DNA of 64,000 nucleotides from Candidatus Accumulibacter aalborgensis (GCF_900089955.1 NZ_FLQX01000094.1:140872-204871), one strand, 5' to 3'; shown: positions 42,611 through 52,415, numbered from the stretch's first letter. Notes: generated by a model from the letters alone, not told the origin. Translations and numbers: made by a program.

Positions 42611-44293
42611 ATGCCACTTGAAGTCGACGTCGGTCATTCCTCGCTCACTGGTCCCCGCGAACGCAACGAGGACTTCTGCGGAATGGTCACCCCGCAGGGG
42701 GCGGAGCTCGAAAACAAGGGGCTGATCGCCGCTGTCGCCGACGGCATCGGCGGTCACAAGGGCGGCCGCGAGGCCGCCGAGTACACTGTGCGCGGGCTGC
42801 TCTCCGACTACTACGCAACCCCCGACACCTGGAGCGTGCCGCATGCGCTCGAAAAAGTCGTCGTGCCGCTCAACCGCTGGGTGATGGCCGAAGCCGGCCG
42901 CCAGCCGGACCTCGCCGGTATGGCGACGACGCTGACCGTCCTCGTGCTGCGCGGCCGCCGCTACGTCTGTGCGCATGTCGGCGATTCGCGCCTCTACCTG
43001 CTGCGTGACGGTGTGTGCACCCGGCTGACCAGCGACCACGTCTGGGACCACCCGGAACTCAGGAGCGTTCTCTCGCGCGCCGTCGGTCTCGACCGTCACT
43101 TCCAGCTCGATTTTTTTGACGGCGAACTGCAGCAAGGTGATTGCTTCCTGCTCTGTTCAGACGGCGTCTGGGGCCCCCTGGGCAGCGGCCGCATCCGCGC
43201 CGCGCTGCTCGCCCACCCCGACGCGCAACAGGCCGCCGCCTCGCTGACCAGTCTGGCGCTGGCCTCCGATGGCCAGGACAACGCCAGCGCCGTCGTCCTG
43301 CGCGTCACCGCCTTGCCACCGGAAAACCTGCGCGACTCGCTCGAGGGCACCGCCCGCCTGCCACTGCCGCCGCGTTTCAAACCGGGGCAAGAGTTCGACG
43401 GGCTACACATCGACGAAGTGCTGCACGACTCGCGGGCAACTCTGCTCTACCGCGTCACCGACCCGCTTTCCGGCCAGCAACTGGTGCTCAAGACCCTGCG
43501 CCCGGAACTCGCCGACGACGCCGAAGAGATCCGCGCGCTGATCATGGAGGAATGGCGCGCGCGGCGCATTGTCTCGCCCTTCTTTGCCCAACTGGTGCCG
43601 GCCGAAAGGCGGAGCTGTCTCTACTATCTGCAGAGCTGGTACGAGGGCGCGACGCTGCAGCGGATGCTCGACGCGGATCTCCATTTCACCGTCGCCGACG
43701 CCGTCGGGCACGGCGTCCGGCTGATGAAGGGGCTCTCCGCACTACACCGGCTTGACGTCGCGCACCGCGACATCAAGCCGGCCAATATCCACATCGGCCG
43801 CGACGGCCGTCTGCGCATTCTTGATCTTGGCGTCGCGCTCAGCCTGTCGGAAGACGAAGCCACCGCCGGCAGCCCAGGGACGCCGAGCTACATGGCGCCT
43901 GAGCTGTTCGCCGGCGACAAGGCCGGCCCGCAGCACGACCTCTACGCCGCCGGAGCGACGCTCTACCATCTGCTGACCAGAAAATACCCTTACGGCGAGA
44001 TCGAGCCCTTTCAACATCCCAAATTCGGCGATCCGGTGCCACCGACGCGCTACCGGCCGGACATCCCCGGCTGGCTGGAAAACGTCGTCCTCAAGGCCGT
44101 CGCCAGGGACCCCGCGCAGCGCTTCGAAACCGCCGAAGAATTCCTGCTCGCCCTCGAACGCGGCGCCAACCGCCCGCTCAACCGGCTGCCGGTGACACCG
44201 CTGGCGATGCGCAACCCGCTGCTGACGTGGCGGGTCATTGCCGGTGTGTCGCTGGTGATCAACCTGGTGTTGGCAATGTTGCTGACGCGGTGA
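42611..44293 (+). CDS. Fused PP2C phosphatase-Ser/Thr protein kinase
   Basis: A 560-residue fusion. Residues 1-240 are a PP2C-type phosphatase (TGPRERNEDFCG and AVADGIGGHKGGREA carry metal Asp residues; AHVGDSRLYLLRDG follows). Residues 265-520 are a Hanks-type kinase with ATP Lys in QQLVLKTLRP, catalytic loop HRDIKPANIH, ILDLGVALS in place of DFG, and APE in YMAPELFAGD. A single C-terminal membrane helix (WRVIAGVSLVINLVLAMLL) anchors it. Such fusions occur beside nasA/nirB clusters in Pseudomonas and relatives. The target is unknown. Confidence 0.92.
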   Translation: MPLEVDVGHSSLTGPRERNEDFCGMVTPQGAELENKGLIAAVADGIGGHKGGREAAEYTVRGLLSDYYATPDTWSVPHALEKVVVPLNRWVMAEAGRQPDLAGMATTLTVLVLRGRRYVCAHVGDSRLYLLRDGVCTRLTSDHVWDHPELRSVLSRAVGLDRHFQLDFFDGELQQGDCFLLCSDGVWGPLGSGRIRAALLAHPDAQQAAASLTSLALASDGQDNASAVVLRVTALPPENLRDSLEGTARLPLPPRFKPGQEFDGLHIDEVLHDSRATLLYRVTDPLSGQQLVLKTLRPELADDAEEIRALIMEEWRARRIVSPFFAQLVPAERRSCLYYLQSWYEGATLQRMLDADLHFTVADAVGHGVRLMKGLSALHRLDVAHRDIKPANIHIGRDGRLRILDLGVALSLSEDEATAGSPGTPSYMAPELFAGDKAGPQHDLYAAGATLYHLLTRKYPYGEIEPFQHPKFGDPVPPTRYRPDIPGWLENVVLKAVARDPAQRFETAEEFLLALERGANRPLNRLPVTPLAMRNPLLTWRVIAGVSLVINLVLAMLLTR

Positions 44294-44620
44294 CGGGTGG
44301 CCGCCCGCAGGATACCGCTGAGCCCGTAGATGCGGCTGAGGAACAAAGCGCATCTACGGGCTACGGGCTTCCCTGCGGTCAGCACATCCTACGGCGCTTT
44401 CTCATTCGTGCGACGCGATGGACACATTCCTCGCCTATGCGGGTGGTTATTTCCGCAATACGAATGCCACGTGGGTCACCCCCAGACAGGAATATTTGAA
44501 TGGTTTTCGGGGCTGGGGTCATGGAAGTCCGTTCGGTCGACCAAAGTGGATCTGGCGAGAGGGAATCTGCAGTCTGGCCATGCATAAGAAAAGAAAGGTG
44601 CCAAGCGGAATTTCATGCCC
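44294..44620. other. Intergenic region with a REP-like palindrome
   Basis: 327 bases between the kinase fusion and the PIN toxin gene. Apart from the palindrome at 44321-44362 no feature is recognised; the small open frames here have no homology I can name. Confidence 0.5.
44321..44362. repeat. REP-like palindrome, copy E (longer arms)
   Basis: Perfect 14-base arms AGCCCGTAGATGCG / CGCATCTACGGGCT around GCTGAGGAACAAAG. The loop resembles the TGAGGAACGAA loop of copy B, and CCGTAG occurs in both. It may also act as a terminator hairpin for the nitrite operon. Confidence 0.7.
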
Positions 44621-45052
44621 CTACAAGCCGCCATGCGCTGCCCAGAATTCTGCGGGGCTGCGGATCGGGTAGCGGTCGCCCAAGGCCAGCAAGGCCTTGT
44701 CACCGGTGATCAGCGCATCCGCATGAGACTGATTCAGGGCCGCGATCAGCGTGCCAAGAACGGGTTGGTCGTTGACGTCGGTGAGGGCCGGGTCTTGCGC
44801 CGTTACGGGATCAATGACCTCAGCCTGGATCGAGAGGATGTCCACCAGGTCGCCGATCTCGCCTTCGCTCAACCCATGTCGATGCGCCAGCCGGGGCAGT
44901 ACGCGGCGGAGTTCCTCAAGAATGAAGGTGGACAGCACGACTTCCAGCGCCCCGTGTCTCCAGGCGCCGATGATTTTCCCAGGCACGCTCGCTGGATAGG
45001 CAATGCCCGACAGCAGGACATTCGTGTCCAGAACCACGCGCAGGGTGGCCAC
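44621..45052 (-). CDS. PIN-domain toxin (VapC-like)
   Basis: A 143-residue PIN nuclease. The acidic metal set is visible as D9 in VVLDTNVLLSG, the Glu of ILEELRRVL, the Asp in DALITGDKALLAL and the Asp in VNDQPVLGTLIAA. It starts with GTG, six bases after the antitoxin stop. Members cleave RNA. It forms a pair with the Phd-like antitoxin. Confidence 0.88.
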   Translation of the reverse strand: MATLRVVLDTNVLLSGIAYPASVPGKIIGAWRHGALEVVLSTFILEELRRVLPRLAHRHGLSEGEIGDLVDILSIQAEVIDPVTAQDPALTDVNDQPVLGTLIAALNQSHADALITGDKALLALGDRYPIRSPAEFWAAHGGL

Positions 45053-45058
45053 GCGGCC

Positions 45059-45331
45059 TCAACGCCCGGCGCGCGAGTCGGCGACTGCGGCGGCAATTTC
45101 TGAAAGCCCTTCGGCTTCTGGCGTATCGGCAAACCCCGTCTCAATACGCTGGCAGAGCGCGTCGAAGCGCGCCTGCATGCGCCTGATGCGTTCAAACAAG
45201 CGTGCGTCCACCAGTGCCGCGACAGGCTTGCCATCCTTGTTGATGACGATGCTGTCATGCCGGTACTGCACCTGATTGAGCATCTCGCCTAGGTTCTGAC
45301 GGAACGTAACGGCGCTGGTTTCACTAATCAT
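45059..45331 (-). CDS. Phd/YefM-type antitoxin
   Basis: A 90-residue antitoxin: MISETSAVTFRQNLGEMLNQ is the DNA-binding N-terminal half, DSIVINKDGKPVAALVDARLFERI the Phd core strand-helix, and the acidic C-terminal part should wrap the PIN toxin. A near-perfect operator palindrome lies 20 bases upstream of its start. Confidence 0.88.
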   Translation of the reverse strand: MISETSAVTFRQNLGEMLNQVQYRHDSIVINKDGKPVAALVDARLFERIRRMQARFDALCQRIETGFADTPEAEGLSEIAAAVADSRAGR

Positions 45332-45350
45332 GGCAGTACGGTTGATATGA

Positions 45351-45368
45351 ACATAATGGTCATTATGT
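45351..45368. promoter_or_regulatory. Palindromic operator of the PIN/Phd pair
   Basis: ACATAATG and CATTATGT form an 8-base inverted repeat separated by GT, 20 bases upstream of the antitoxin start. The position fits autoregulation. Confidence 0.65.
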
Positions 45369-45606
45369 CCGGGGCAGGCGAGATTGGCAAGACCCAGCCT
45401 TGTCCAAGGAACGAGCCTGAGGGAAGGAGCTTGAGGGGAATCTGACGTGTAGGTCGATCGTCACACGGATGATGACGACCCCGACCGTCCTGCCGCGTGT
45501 GCCCGCCCTGCTGGGTACTGCATCCAGAACCTCCAGGAATACGTATCATTGAGAGGCGACGCGTAGGTGGCGGCGCATTCGACACCACAAAGTGAAGGAG
45601 AAAAGG

Positions 45607-45897
45607 ATGGTCAGGATCATGGCCCGGATTACGGCCCGCGCAGGCGGTGACCGGCAACTACGCGCGGTTCTGCAGGACCTGCTCGGCCCAAGCCGCCAGG
45701 AGGCCGGCTGTGTGAGCTACGAATTGTTTCAGAACGAGGACGACCCGCTCGAGTTCGTGACCGTCGAGCAGTGGTCCGATCAGGCGGCCGCGGACGCCCA
45801 CCTGGCGACGCCGCACGTGGCCACGGCGATCACGCTGGCCAGCGAGTTGCTGGCCCAGGCGCCATTGATTCATCGCTTCACGCCGGTCGTCGGATGA
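45607..45897 (+). CDS. Antibiotic biosynthesis monooxygenase (ABM) domain protein
   Basis: A 96-residue ferredoxin-like dimer-fold protein. IMARITARAGGDRQLRAVLQDLLGPSRQEAGCVSYELFQNEDDPLEFVTVEQWSD shows the standard first half with the DPLEFVTVEQW block. ATG 45607 follows AAGGAG six bases upstream; GTG 45592 is an in-frame alternative. Members act as cofactor-free quinol monooxygenases or have no known substrate. Confidence 0.88.
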   Translation: MVRIMARITARAGGDRQLRAVLQDLLGPSRQEAGCVSYELFQNEDDPLEFVTVEQWSDQAAADAHLATPHVATAITLASELLAQAPLIHRFTPVVG

Positions 45898-45973
45898 GCC
45901 TTCGCAGCGGACCGTGCTCAGCTTTGCCTTACCTCACGCCGGTGCGTTAGACGAACCCGATGGCCAGGAGCGT

Positions 45974-46837
45974 ATGGACACGGTGATTGAGGGTTGCCGG
46001 TCGCTCACCGCCGGAAGGCCTGGGTGGCAGCGCGCGGCAATCGTTGCCGCGATCGTCGCTGGTGCCGCCTATCTGGCGCTACTGGCGTGGATCTACGCGT
46101 ATCAGGAAGTGCTCATCTTTCGACCGGATCGGCTGCCAGCGGCGCACCGTTTTGTCTTGTGCGACACTCGCGATGCGCGCGACGTTCACGAGCTGAGCAT
46201 CGAGGTCGGCGGCGAGACGCTCTCGGCGCTGCACTTGAAGCTGCCGAATCCGAAAGGCGTGGTATTTTTCCTGCACGGCAACAACGGCAATCTGTCCACC
46301 TGGTTCACCCACACCGACGCCTACCGAGCCGCGAACTACGATCTGTTCATGCTCGACTATCGCGGCTACGGCAAGAGTGGCGGTCACATCGAGAGCGAAG
46401 CCCAGCTTCGCGCCGACGTCCTCGCTGCCTGGCGGACAGTGGCCCCGCAATACGTCGGCAAACGCGTGGTGATCTACGGACGTTCGCTTGGCACGGCGCT
46501 GGCAGCCGGGCTGGCCGCGCAGGTGCAGCCCGACCTGACCATCCTGGTCTCGCCGTACTGCAACGTGGCGCAATTGATGCAGGCTCACTATCCATGGCTG
46601 CCGACGGGGCTCTTGCGTTACCGCCTGGAGACCTGCAGCGATGCCGGCCATGTGCACAGCCCATTGCTTCTCGTGCATGGCGAGGACGATTCGCTGATCC
46701 CGATCCAGCACAGTGAGCAACTGTTGCGCGTTGCGCCACAGGCGCGGCTGCTGCGCATTCCCGGCGCGGCTCACGCCGACGTCCATGAGTTCTCGGCCTA
46801 CACTGACGAGCTGCTGCGAACCCTGGAATCACTCTAA
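45974..46837 (+). CDS. Membrane-anchored alpha/beta hydrolase (BEM46-like)
   Basis: A 287-residue protein with one N-terminal membrane helix ([22 protein letters not shown]). The hydrolase core has [11 protein letters not shown] (oxyanion HG motif), the nucleophile in [15 protein letters not shown], Asp in [11 protein letters not shown] and His in [12 protein letters not shown]. This is the FrsA/BEM46 type and a substrate cannot be given. AGGAG precedes the ATG closely. It may be transcribed with the acyl-CoA ligase gene 31 bases downstream. Confidence 0.88.
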   Translation: MDTVIEGCRSLTAGRPGWQRAAIVAAIVAGAAYLALLAWIYAYQEVLIFRPDRLPAAHRFVLCDTRDARDVHELSIEVGGETLSALHLKLPNPKGVVFFLHGNNGNLSTWFTHTDAYRAANYDLFMLDYRGYGKSGGHIESEAQLRADVLAAWRTVAPQYVGKRVVIYGRSLGTALAAGLAAQVQPDLTILVSPYCNVAQLMQAHYPWLPTGLLRYRLETCSDAGHVHSPLLLVHGEDDSLIPIQHSEQLLRVAPQARLLRIPGAAHADVHEFSAYTDELLRTLESL

Positions 46838-46868
46838 CCATGAATCAGACACCGGAGGAGGAATTGGC

Positions 46869-48545
46869 ATGCTGACCGGACTTATGCAGGACCGACCGCT
46901 GTTGATCTCATCATTGATCGAACACGCGGCGAACTGCCATCCGCACGCCGAAATCGTCTCGCGCACGAGCGAGGGGCCGATTCACCGCTGCACCTATGCC
47001 GATATCCAGCGCCGCGCCAAACAGGTGGCCAGGGCGCTGACCGTGCTCGGTGTCCAGCCGGGAGATCGAATCGCCACGCTGGCCTGGAATGGCTACCGGC
47101 ACATGGAGCTGTACTACGGCGTCTCAGGCATGGGCGCGGTGCTGCATACGATCAACCCGCGTCTGTTTCCGGAGCAGATCGAGTACATCGCGAACCATGC
47201 CGAAGATCAATACCTGTTCTTTGACCTCGGCTTCGTGCCGCTGCTCGAAAAGCTGGCCGGCAGCATGCCAACGGTGCGCGGCTTCGTCGTCATGACCGAC
47301 CGCGAACACCTGCCGGAGTGCAGCCTTCCGGGACTGCTGTGTTACGAGGATCTCATCGGCGCGCAGGGCAGCGAGGGGGGAGATGGGGGAGATGGCGAAG
47401 ATGGTGAGCATTATGAATGGCCGCAGTTCGCCGAGACGACGGCCTCGTCGCTTTGTTACACGTCGGGAACGACCGGCAACCCGAAGGGCGTTCTTTATTC
47501 GCATCGTTCCTCGGTGCTTCACTCGTGGGCCGCCTGCTCGGTCGATGGCCTGGCCCTGGGGTCCAGCGAGACGGCTCTGTTGGTCGTACCGATGTTCCAC
47601 GTCAACGCCTGGGGAATGCCTTACGCCGGCGCCATGTCCGGCGCCCGGCTGGTCATGCCCGGCCCGGCTCTTGACGGCAAGAGCGTGTATGAATTGATGC
47701 GCGACGAGAAGGTGACGCTGGCCCTGGGTGTACCGACCGTCTGGCTGATGCTCCTGCAGTACGTCGACACGGTTGGACTGACTCCGCGCGACGAACTGTG
47801 CCTGCGTCGCGTGGTCATCGGCGGTGCTTCGGCGCCACGCGCAATGAGCGAACGTTTCGCGACCTCCTTCGGTGCTTTCGTCGTCCACGCCTGGGGAATG
47901 ACCGAGATGTCGCCACTCGGCACGGTCTGCAATCTGCTGCCCAAGCACCAGGGCGATACGCTGGAAAAGCGCCTCGCGGTTCAGGAGAAGCAAGGCCGCG
48001 CCGTCTATGGCGTAGACATGAAGATCGTCGACGACGACGGCGCCCGCCTGGCGCAGGACGGTCGGTCTGCCGGCCACCTGCTGGTGCGCGGACCGTGGAT
48101 CACCAGCGGCTATTACCGCGACGAAAGCGGCGGCACCATCGATGGCGATGGCTTCTTCGACACCGGCGACGTGGCCACCATCGATGCCGACGGCTACATG
48201 CAGATCACCGATCGCTCGAAAGACGTGATCAAGTCAGGCGGCGAGTGGATTTCGTCGATCGCCCTCGAGAACGCTGCGATTGGCCACCCAGCCGTGGCCG
48301 AAGCCGCGGTGATCGGCGTCGCGCATGCCAAATGGCAGGAGAGGCCGTTGCTGATCGTCGTCAGAAAGCGCGGTCAGGAACTGACTCGCGAGTCGATGCT
48401 GCAGTTCCTGCAGGGCCGCGTGGCCAACTGGTGGCTTCCCGACGATGTCGCTTTCGTCGACCAACTGCCGCACACGGCGACCGGCAAGCTGCAGAAGATG
48501 AAGCTGCGCGAGATGTTCGAGGACTATCGCCTGCCGACGGCGTAA
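46869..48545 (+). CDS. Fatty acid-CoA ligase (AMP-forming)
   Basis: A 558-residue ANL-superfamily enzyme. The P-loop motif [17 protein letters not shown] is near residue 200, [13 protein letters not shown] near 345, [18 protein letters not shown] near 430 and [12 protein letters not shown] at the end with the catalytic Lys. It resembles medium/long-chain acyl-CoA ligases (FadD3/AlkK type). A Gly/Asp/Glu-rich insertion [14 protein letters not shown] encoded by a GGAGATGGG microrepeat sits in a surface loop at about residue 175. ATG 46869 has GGAGGAGG upstream. Confidence 0.93.
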   Translation: MLTGLMQDRPLLISSLIEHAANCHPHAEIVSRTSEGPIHRCTYADIQRRAKQVARALTVLGVQPGDRIATLAWNGYRHMELYYGVSGMGAVLHTINPRLFPEQIEYIANHAEDQYLFFDLGFVPLLEKLAGSMPTVRGFVVMTDREHLPECSLPGLLCYEDLIGAQGSEGGDGGDGEDGEHYEWPQFAETTASSLCYTSGTTGNPKGVLYSHRSSVLHSWAACSVDGLALGSSETALLVVPMFHVNAWGMPYAGAMSGARLVMPGPALDGKSVYELMRDEKVTLALGVPTVWLMLLQYVDTVGLTPRDELCLRRVVIGGASAPRAMSERFATSFGAFVVHAWGMTEMSPLGTVCNLLPKHQGDTLEKRLAVQEKQGRAVYGVDMKIVDDDGARLAQDGRSAGHLLVRGPWITSGYYRDESGGTIDGDGFFDTGDVATIDADGYMQITDRSKDVIKSGGEWISSIALENAAIGHPAVAEAAVIGVAHAKWQERPLLIVVRKRGQELTRESMLQFLQGRVANWWLPDDVAFVDQLPHTATGKLQKMKLREMFEDYRLPTA

Positions 48546-48666
48546 GCGGAACGGCGCAGGGTGGTCACCGGGATGCGTGGGCCAAGGGCCGATATCCCGC
48601 TCGATATACGCGGCGACGATGGCCTTGCCGTTTCGATGGGTGAAGGTTGAACCGGGAACGTGGCCG

Positions 48667-49029
48667 TCAGTTGGTAGCCAGTGCCCCGATCCGGTATTTG
48701 GCCAGCAACTCGTCAGCATAGGCGGAATGCGGTCTGCCCTTGGTCTTGGTGTCATAGGCATCGGTCGCTTCCTTGCCGCACCAGGGCAGAACCAGATCGG
48801 GTCGCGACGGATGCGCCGGCAGATACGCGCTGACATCATAGACCGCGCCGCGAATCGCCATCCAGCAGTTGTCCGGCAGCGCGTGTCTGGCCAGTTCTGT
48901 CCTTGAGATCACTTTGTCGGCCGCTGTGGCGACGCTTTGTTCAGCAGGCGGCAACCAGAAGCTGCCAGCCCAGAAGGCTAACACCAGCAGCCAGAAAACG
49001 AGCGTGGTGGATACGTAGAGTCGGCGCAT
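48667..49029 (-). CDS. Cytochrome b5-like haem-binding protein, membrane anchored
   Basis: A 120-residue protein with an N-terminal membrane segment (VSTTLVFWLLVLAFWAGSFWL) and a cytochrome b5-like domain: NCWMAIRGAVYDVSAYLPAHPSRPDLVLPWCGKEAT. His of AHPS replaces the canonical HPGG haem ligand region, and RPHSAYA could supply the second His. The start shares one base with the end of the transmembrane reductase gene, so the two are a unit. Electron transfer from the reductase to this cytochrome is inferred. Confidence 0.85.
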   Translation of the reverse strand: MRRLYVSTTLVFWLLVLAFWAGSFWLPPAEQSVATAADKVISRTELARHALPDNCWMAIRGAVYDVSAYLPAHPSRPDLVLPWCGKEATDAYDTKTKGRPHSAYADELLAKYRIGALATN

Positions 49030-50282
49030 TATCTGAATCCGAAGTTTTCAAAATGAATCTGGCGGAGCCTGATGCCTCGCTCGCGCAGTGACTTTCTGAC
49101 GGCGGCAACCATTCCCGGCGGACCGCACAGGTAACACTCTATCCCGGCCAGCTTGAGGGCATCGGGAAGGAGATCATTGACCTCCGGCGGCTCATTGCCA
49201 GTGGCCAGAGCCTGCAGCGACAATTGTGGGTCGCTGTCGGCCAGCGCGCGCAATTCTCGCAGAAATGCGGCGTCAGCCTCGGTGCGATAGAGGTAAACGA
49301 GAGTAGTCAGTTGGCTGACTGGACCCGCCCGCAGCAGCGCCAGGAACGGCGTGATACCAATGCCGCCGGCCAGCCACAACTGGGGCTCCGCGGGCCGTTC
49401 GGCCAGGAAGGTGCCGAAGGCGCCATGCACCCGCGCCAGGACGCCAGGCTCGATGCCCTGGATGCGCCGGCTGCAATCGCCGAGGGCCTTGACGCCGACG
49501 CGTATCTCAAGGTCGGCACCGATCGAACTGACCGTGAATGGGTGAAATTCGCCGCAACCCCGGAAACTCGGCCCGGCGAAGAAGGCGACGAGGACGAACT
49601 GTCCTGCCGTCGCGGCAATGGGCTCTGCCAGCGGCCTGAGAGAGATCTCGACCATGCCTTCAGCAACCGGAGCAGCCGATTGCACGATGTACGGCCGGGC
49701 GGCCAATCCCCGATCCACCCGGAGGAGGCGCCAGCCGAGGAACAGAGCGGCCAGCGCCAGGATTGGCAGTACCGGCTCGTCGATACCGAGTTGCAGCAGA
49801 TGCCACAGACCGACCAGCACGCCGAACCCCAACGAGACATGCAGCCAACGCCAGATCCGATAGGGAATGCGCGTCGCGAAAGTGGCCGCCAGTCCGAGCA
49901 TCAACAGCAGCAGCGAGAGCCAGCCTAGTCTGACCGGCCAACCCTGGCTGAAAGGTGAAAGCGTCTGCCAGGCCAGAAGTGGAGAAGCGGGCCAGGGATC
50001 GGCAGCCAGCGCCAGCGGGTGCGCCAGCAACAGGACGTAGGCGGCCATCCCGACGCGGTGATGCCATTGGTACATCCGCTCCAGTCCCCCCAGCCAGCGG
50101 GACAGCCACGTTTCCCGCAGCATCAGCAGCAGGCTGGCGAGCAACAGGCCGCAGCCTGCCCAGCCCAGGACGATGCCCAGACTGCGTGCCGGCGACAGGC
50201 CGGCCGGAAAGGCCCAGTAGACCGGACCTGCCGCAGAAGCCAGGACCAGTAGCGGAATCGATAGCCAGCGAAGATTGGGCAT
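49029..50282 (-). CDS. Transmembrane ferredoxin/ferric reductase-like flavoprotein
   Basis: A 417-residue protein: about six membrane helices in the first 195 residues with a ferric-reductase domain (QWHHRVGMAAYVLLLAHPLALA and WLHVSLGFGVLVGLWHLLQL carry haem-like His pairs), then an FNR-type FAD domain (about 200-300, FHPFTVSSIGAD) and an NAD(P) domain (LWLAGGIGITPFLALL, CYLCGPPGMVAAV). It moves electrons from NAD(P)H across the membrane. It is paired with the cytochrome b5-like gene, and a small secreted protein gene precedes it by 15 bases. Confidence 0.9.
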   Translation of the reverse strand: MPNLRWLSIPLLVLASAAGPVYWAFPAGLSPARSLGIVLGWAGCGLLLASLLLMLRETWLSRWLGGLERMYQWHHRVGMAAYVLLLAHPLALAADPWPASPLLAWQTLSPFSQGWPVRLGWLSLLLLMLGLAATFATRIPYRIWRWLHVSLGFGVLVGLWHLLQLGIDEPVLPILALAALFLGWRLLRVDRGLAARPYIVQSAAPVAEGMVEISLRPLAEPIAATAGQFVLVAFFAGPSFRGCGEFHPFTVSSIGADLEIRVGVKALGDCSRRIQGIEPGVLARVHGAFGTFLAERPAEPQLWLAGGIGITPFLALLRAGPVSQLTTLVYLYRTEADAAFLRELRALADSDPQLSLQALATGNEPPEVNDLLPDALKLAGIECYLCGPPGMVAAVRKSLRERGIRLRQIHFENFGFR

Positions 50283-50297
50283 GGGAGCGTGAAGGAA

Positions 50298-50612
50298 TCA
50301 ACCGGAAGGTTGGCGAGAGTCGCTTGCCGGCTGCAGGTGCTCGCAGAGGTCACGTCCTCCCTGCGGCAACGGCATGCTACGCGCCCTGGCGCGTTCTTCC
50401 ATGATCTGGTGATGGCTGATCTGGTAGCTGCGGCACTCCTCGTACGTCTTGAAGCCACGAATTCTCGATTGATGTTCGATCCGCTCCTCCGGCGTCATGA
50501 GCTGCCAGCCGCGAGTATTCGCCTCGCTGGCCCGCACGGGGCCGCGCGCCTGCGCGTTTGCGGCCAACGAGAGCAGCAGCGCGATCAATAGCCTAGTCTT
50601 GCGGGGCTCCAT
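50298..50612 (-). CDS. Small secreted protein of unknown function
   Basis: A 104-residue protein with a signal peptide (MEPRKTRLLIALLLSLAANAQA). The mature part contains the pattern LMTPEERIEHQSRIRGFKTYEECRSYQISHHQIMEERARARS, a helical His/Arg/Glu-rich segment. No domain name can be given. It ends 15 bases before the reductase start, so it is probably co-transcribed with the reductase and cytochrome. Confidence 0.75.
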   Translation of the reverse strand: MEPRKTRLLIALLLSLAANAQARGPVRASEANTRGWQLMTPEERIEHQSRIRGFKTYEECRSYQISHHQIMEERARARSMPLPQGGRDLCEHLQPASDSRQPSG

Positions 50613-50768
50613 CGCAGCTCCCTCTGCGCCGATTGGCGCTTGTCCTTATCCATGGCCTGCCAGTGCACAGCGAGGTCTCGCCGAAAAGTATTGACCCAGT
50701 TTCATTGCCCGCACAGCGGGCTCATTCATTTCTGGGCGGCAACCAGCCGGTCCAGGATAGCACAAGGC

Positions 50769-51827
50769 TCACACTGCCGTGCTTTCCGCGGCGAAGTAGC
50801 GCTTCCGGAAGAACAGCGAAACGCTCACCAGGCCGATCATTACGGGTACCTCGACCAGCGGACCGATGACGGCGGCGAAGGCGGCGCCGGAGTTGATGCC
50901 ATAGACGGCGACGGCAACGGCAATCGCCAGCTCGAAGTTGTTGCTCGCCGCAGTGAACGACAGGGTGGCGCATTTCCCGTAGCCGGCCCCGACCTTCTTG
51001 CCCATATAGAAAGAAATCAGGAACATGAGCACGAAGTAGATGAGCAACGGAATGGCAATGCGCACCACGTCCAGCGGGATGCTGACGATCAGCTTGCCCT
51101 TGAGGCTGAACATGACGACGATGGTGAACAGCAGGGCGACGAGGGTGATCGGGCCGATCTTCGGTACGAAGCGCTCGTGATACCACTGCCTGGAGACAAA
51201 GCGCAGCATGACCACCCGCGTCAATACCCCGGCGACGCAGGGAATTCCCAGGTAGATGAAGACGCTCTCGGCAATCTGACCGATCGAGACATCGACCACC
51301 GAACCCGAGAGACCGAACAGCGGCGGCAGTACGGTCACGAAGAGCCAAGCATAGACACTGTAGAACAGCACCTGAAAGATCGAGTTGAAGGCGACGAGGC
51401 CGGCTGCGTACTCGGTCGAGCCCTTGGCAATCTCGTTCCAGACGATCACCATGGCGATGCAGCGGGCGAGTCCGATCATGATCAGGCCAACCATGTACTC
51501 GGGCTTGTCCGGCAGGAAGATGATCGCCAGCGCGAACATCAGCATCGGCCCGACGACCCAGTTCTGAATCAGCGACAGGCCAAGGACTTTCTTGTCGACG
51601 AAAACATCGGGCAATTCCTCATAGCGCACCTTGGCAAAGGGAGGGTACATCATCAGGATCAGGCCCAGCGCGATCGGAATGTTGGTCGTTCCGACCTGGA
51701 AGGAATTGATCAGGTGCTCAACGCCAGGAACGAAGAAACCGAGGCCGACGCCGAGCGCCATGGCGGCAAAAATCCAGACTGTCAGATACCGGTCGAGGAA
51801 AGACAGTTTCGTCGTGACAGCGCTCAT
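50769..51827 (-). CDS. acr3: Arsenite efflux transporter Acr3
   Basis: A 352-residue, ten-helix ACR3 (BASS superfamily) antiporter extruding As(OH)3 as the arsenite ion. The conserved Cys lies in the transmembrane block [14 protein letters not shown] (C123, E132), and [23 protein letters not shown] is the second signature. It immediately abuts the arsR stop. The start [20 protein letters not shown] is the usual one. Confidence 0.94.
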   Translation of the reverse strand: MSAVTTKLSFLDRYLTVWIFAAMALGVGLGFFVPGVEHLINSFQVGTTNIPIALGLILMMYPPFAKVRYEELPDVFVDKKVLGLSLIQNWVVGPMLMFALAIIFLPDKPEYMVGLIMIGLARCIAMVIVWNEIAKGSTEYAAGLVAFNSIFQVLFYSVYAWLFVTVLPPLFGLSGSVVDVSIGQIAESVFIYLGIPCVAGVLTRVVMLRFVSRQWYHERFVPKIGPITLVALLFTIVVMFSLKGKLIVSIPLDVVRIAIPLLIYFVLMFLISFYMGKKVGAGYGKCATLSFTAASNNFELAIAVAVAVYGINSGAAFAAVIGPLVEVPVMIGLVSVSLFFRKRYFAAESTAV

Positions 51828-52142
51828 CTACTGCACGCGCGGCTGGCAAATCTCGGGGTGCCCGCCACAGCAGTTGTCGGTCAGGAAACCGATCAGGCCG
51901 TCTATTCTGCCCATCTCGGCATGACAGCGAACGAAACGGCCTTCCTGTACCGTACTGACCAGACCGGCGTGAGTCAGTGTCTTCAGGTGAAAGGACAGCG
52001 TCGGAGCGGGCAACTCGAGCTGCTCGGCAATCACCCCGACGGTCAGCCCTGCGGGGGCGTTCTGTACCAGCAGGCGGAAGATGGCGAGGCGGCTGTCTTG
52101 CGCCAGCGCGGCGAGCGCGGTGACGGCATCGGTATTGGTCAT
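51828..52142 (-). CDS. arsR: ArsR-family arsenic-responsive repressor
   Basis: A 104-residue winged-helix repressor. LPAPTLSFHLKTLTHAGLVS is the recognition-helix region. C91, C92 and C99 in DNCCGGHPEIC at the C terminus form an arsenic-binding cluster different from the ELCVCDL of type-I ArsR; C73 is also present. ATG 52142 is preferred to an in-frame start at 52202, which overlaps the operator. It is divergent from gap-arsJ and next to acr3, controlling both. Confidence 0.92.
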   Translation of the reverse strand: MTNTDAVTALAALAQDSRLAIFRLLVQNAPAGLTVGVIAEQLELPAPTLSFHLKTLTHAGLVSTVQEGRFVRCHAEMGRIDGLIGFLTDNCCGGHPEICQPRVQ

Positions 52143-52150
52143 GTTTCCAA

Positions 52151-52166
52151 CAATACCGAAGTATTG
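52151..52166. promoter_or_regulatory. Candidate ArsR operator (acr3-arsR side)
   Basis: CAATAC and GTATTG inverted repeat with a CGAA spacer, eight bases upstream of the arsR start. Confidence 0.5.
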
Positions 52167-52273
52167 CCCAGGTCGTAAAGCGCTTTGCGTCAGCTTCGGC
52201 ATTCGATTGCCCCTGTCGGGTCGGAGATCCGCGTCTGTTGGCTGGTCATCCTGGCCAAGCCCGCGAAGTGGGG

Positions 52274-52302
52274 TTTACATGTTTCCAATATTCTAGCAAT
52301 AT
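52274..52302 (+). promoter_or_regulatory. Promoter with overlapping ArsR-like dyad for gap-arsJ
   Basis: TTTACA (52274-52279), 17-base spacer, CAATAT (52297-52302). ATATT-CTAGC-AATAT (52288-52302) is a dyad overlapping the -10, so bound repressor would block polymerase. Confidence 0.6.
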
Positions 52303-52415
52303 AAAAATGTTTCGCAAAGCGGCGTCGCTTGTGGCGTTCAAGTGGCGTTCGACTCAACGGCTCGCCGGGCTTGGACGTCCAGGCGAGCACCACCCACCAT
52401 TCGGAGGAACGAGAA

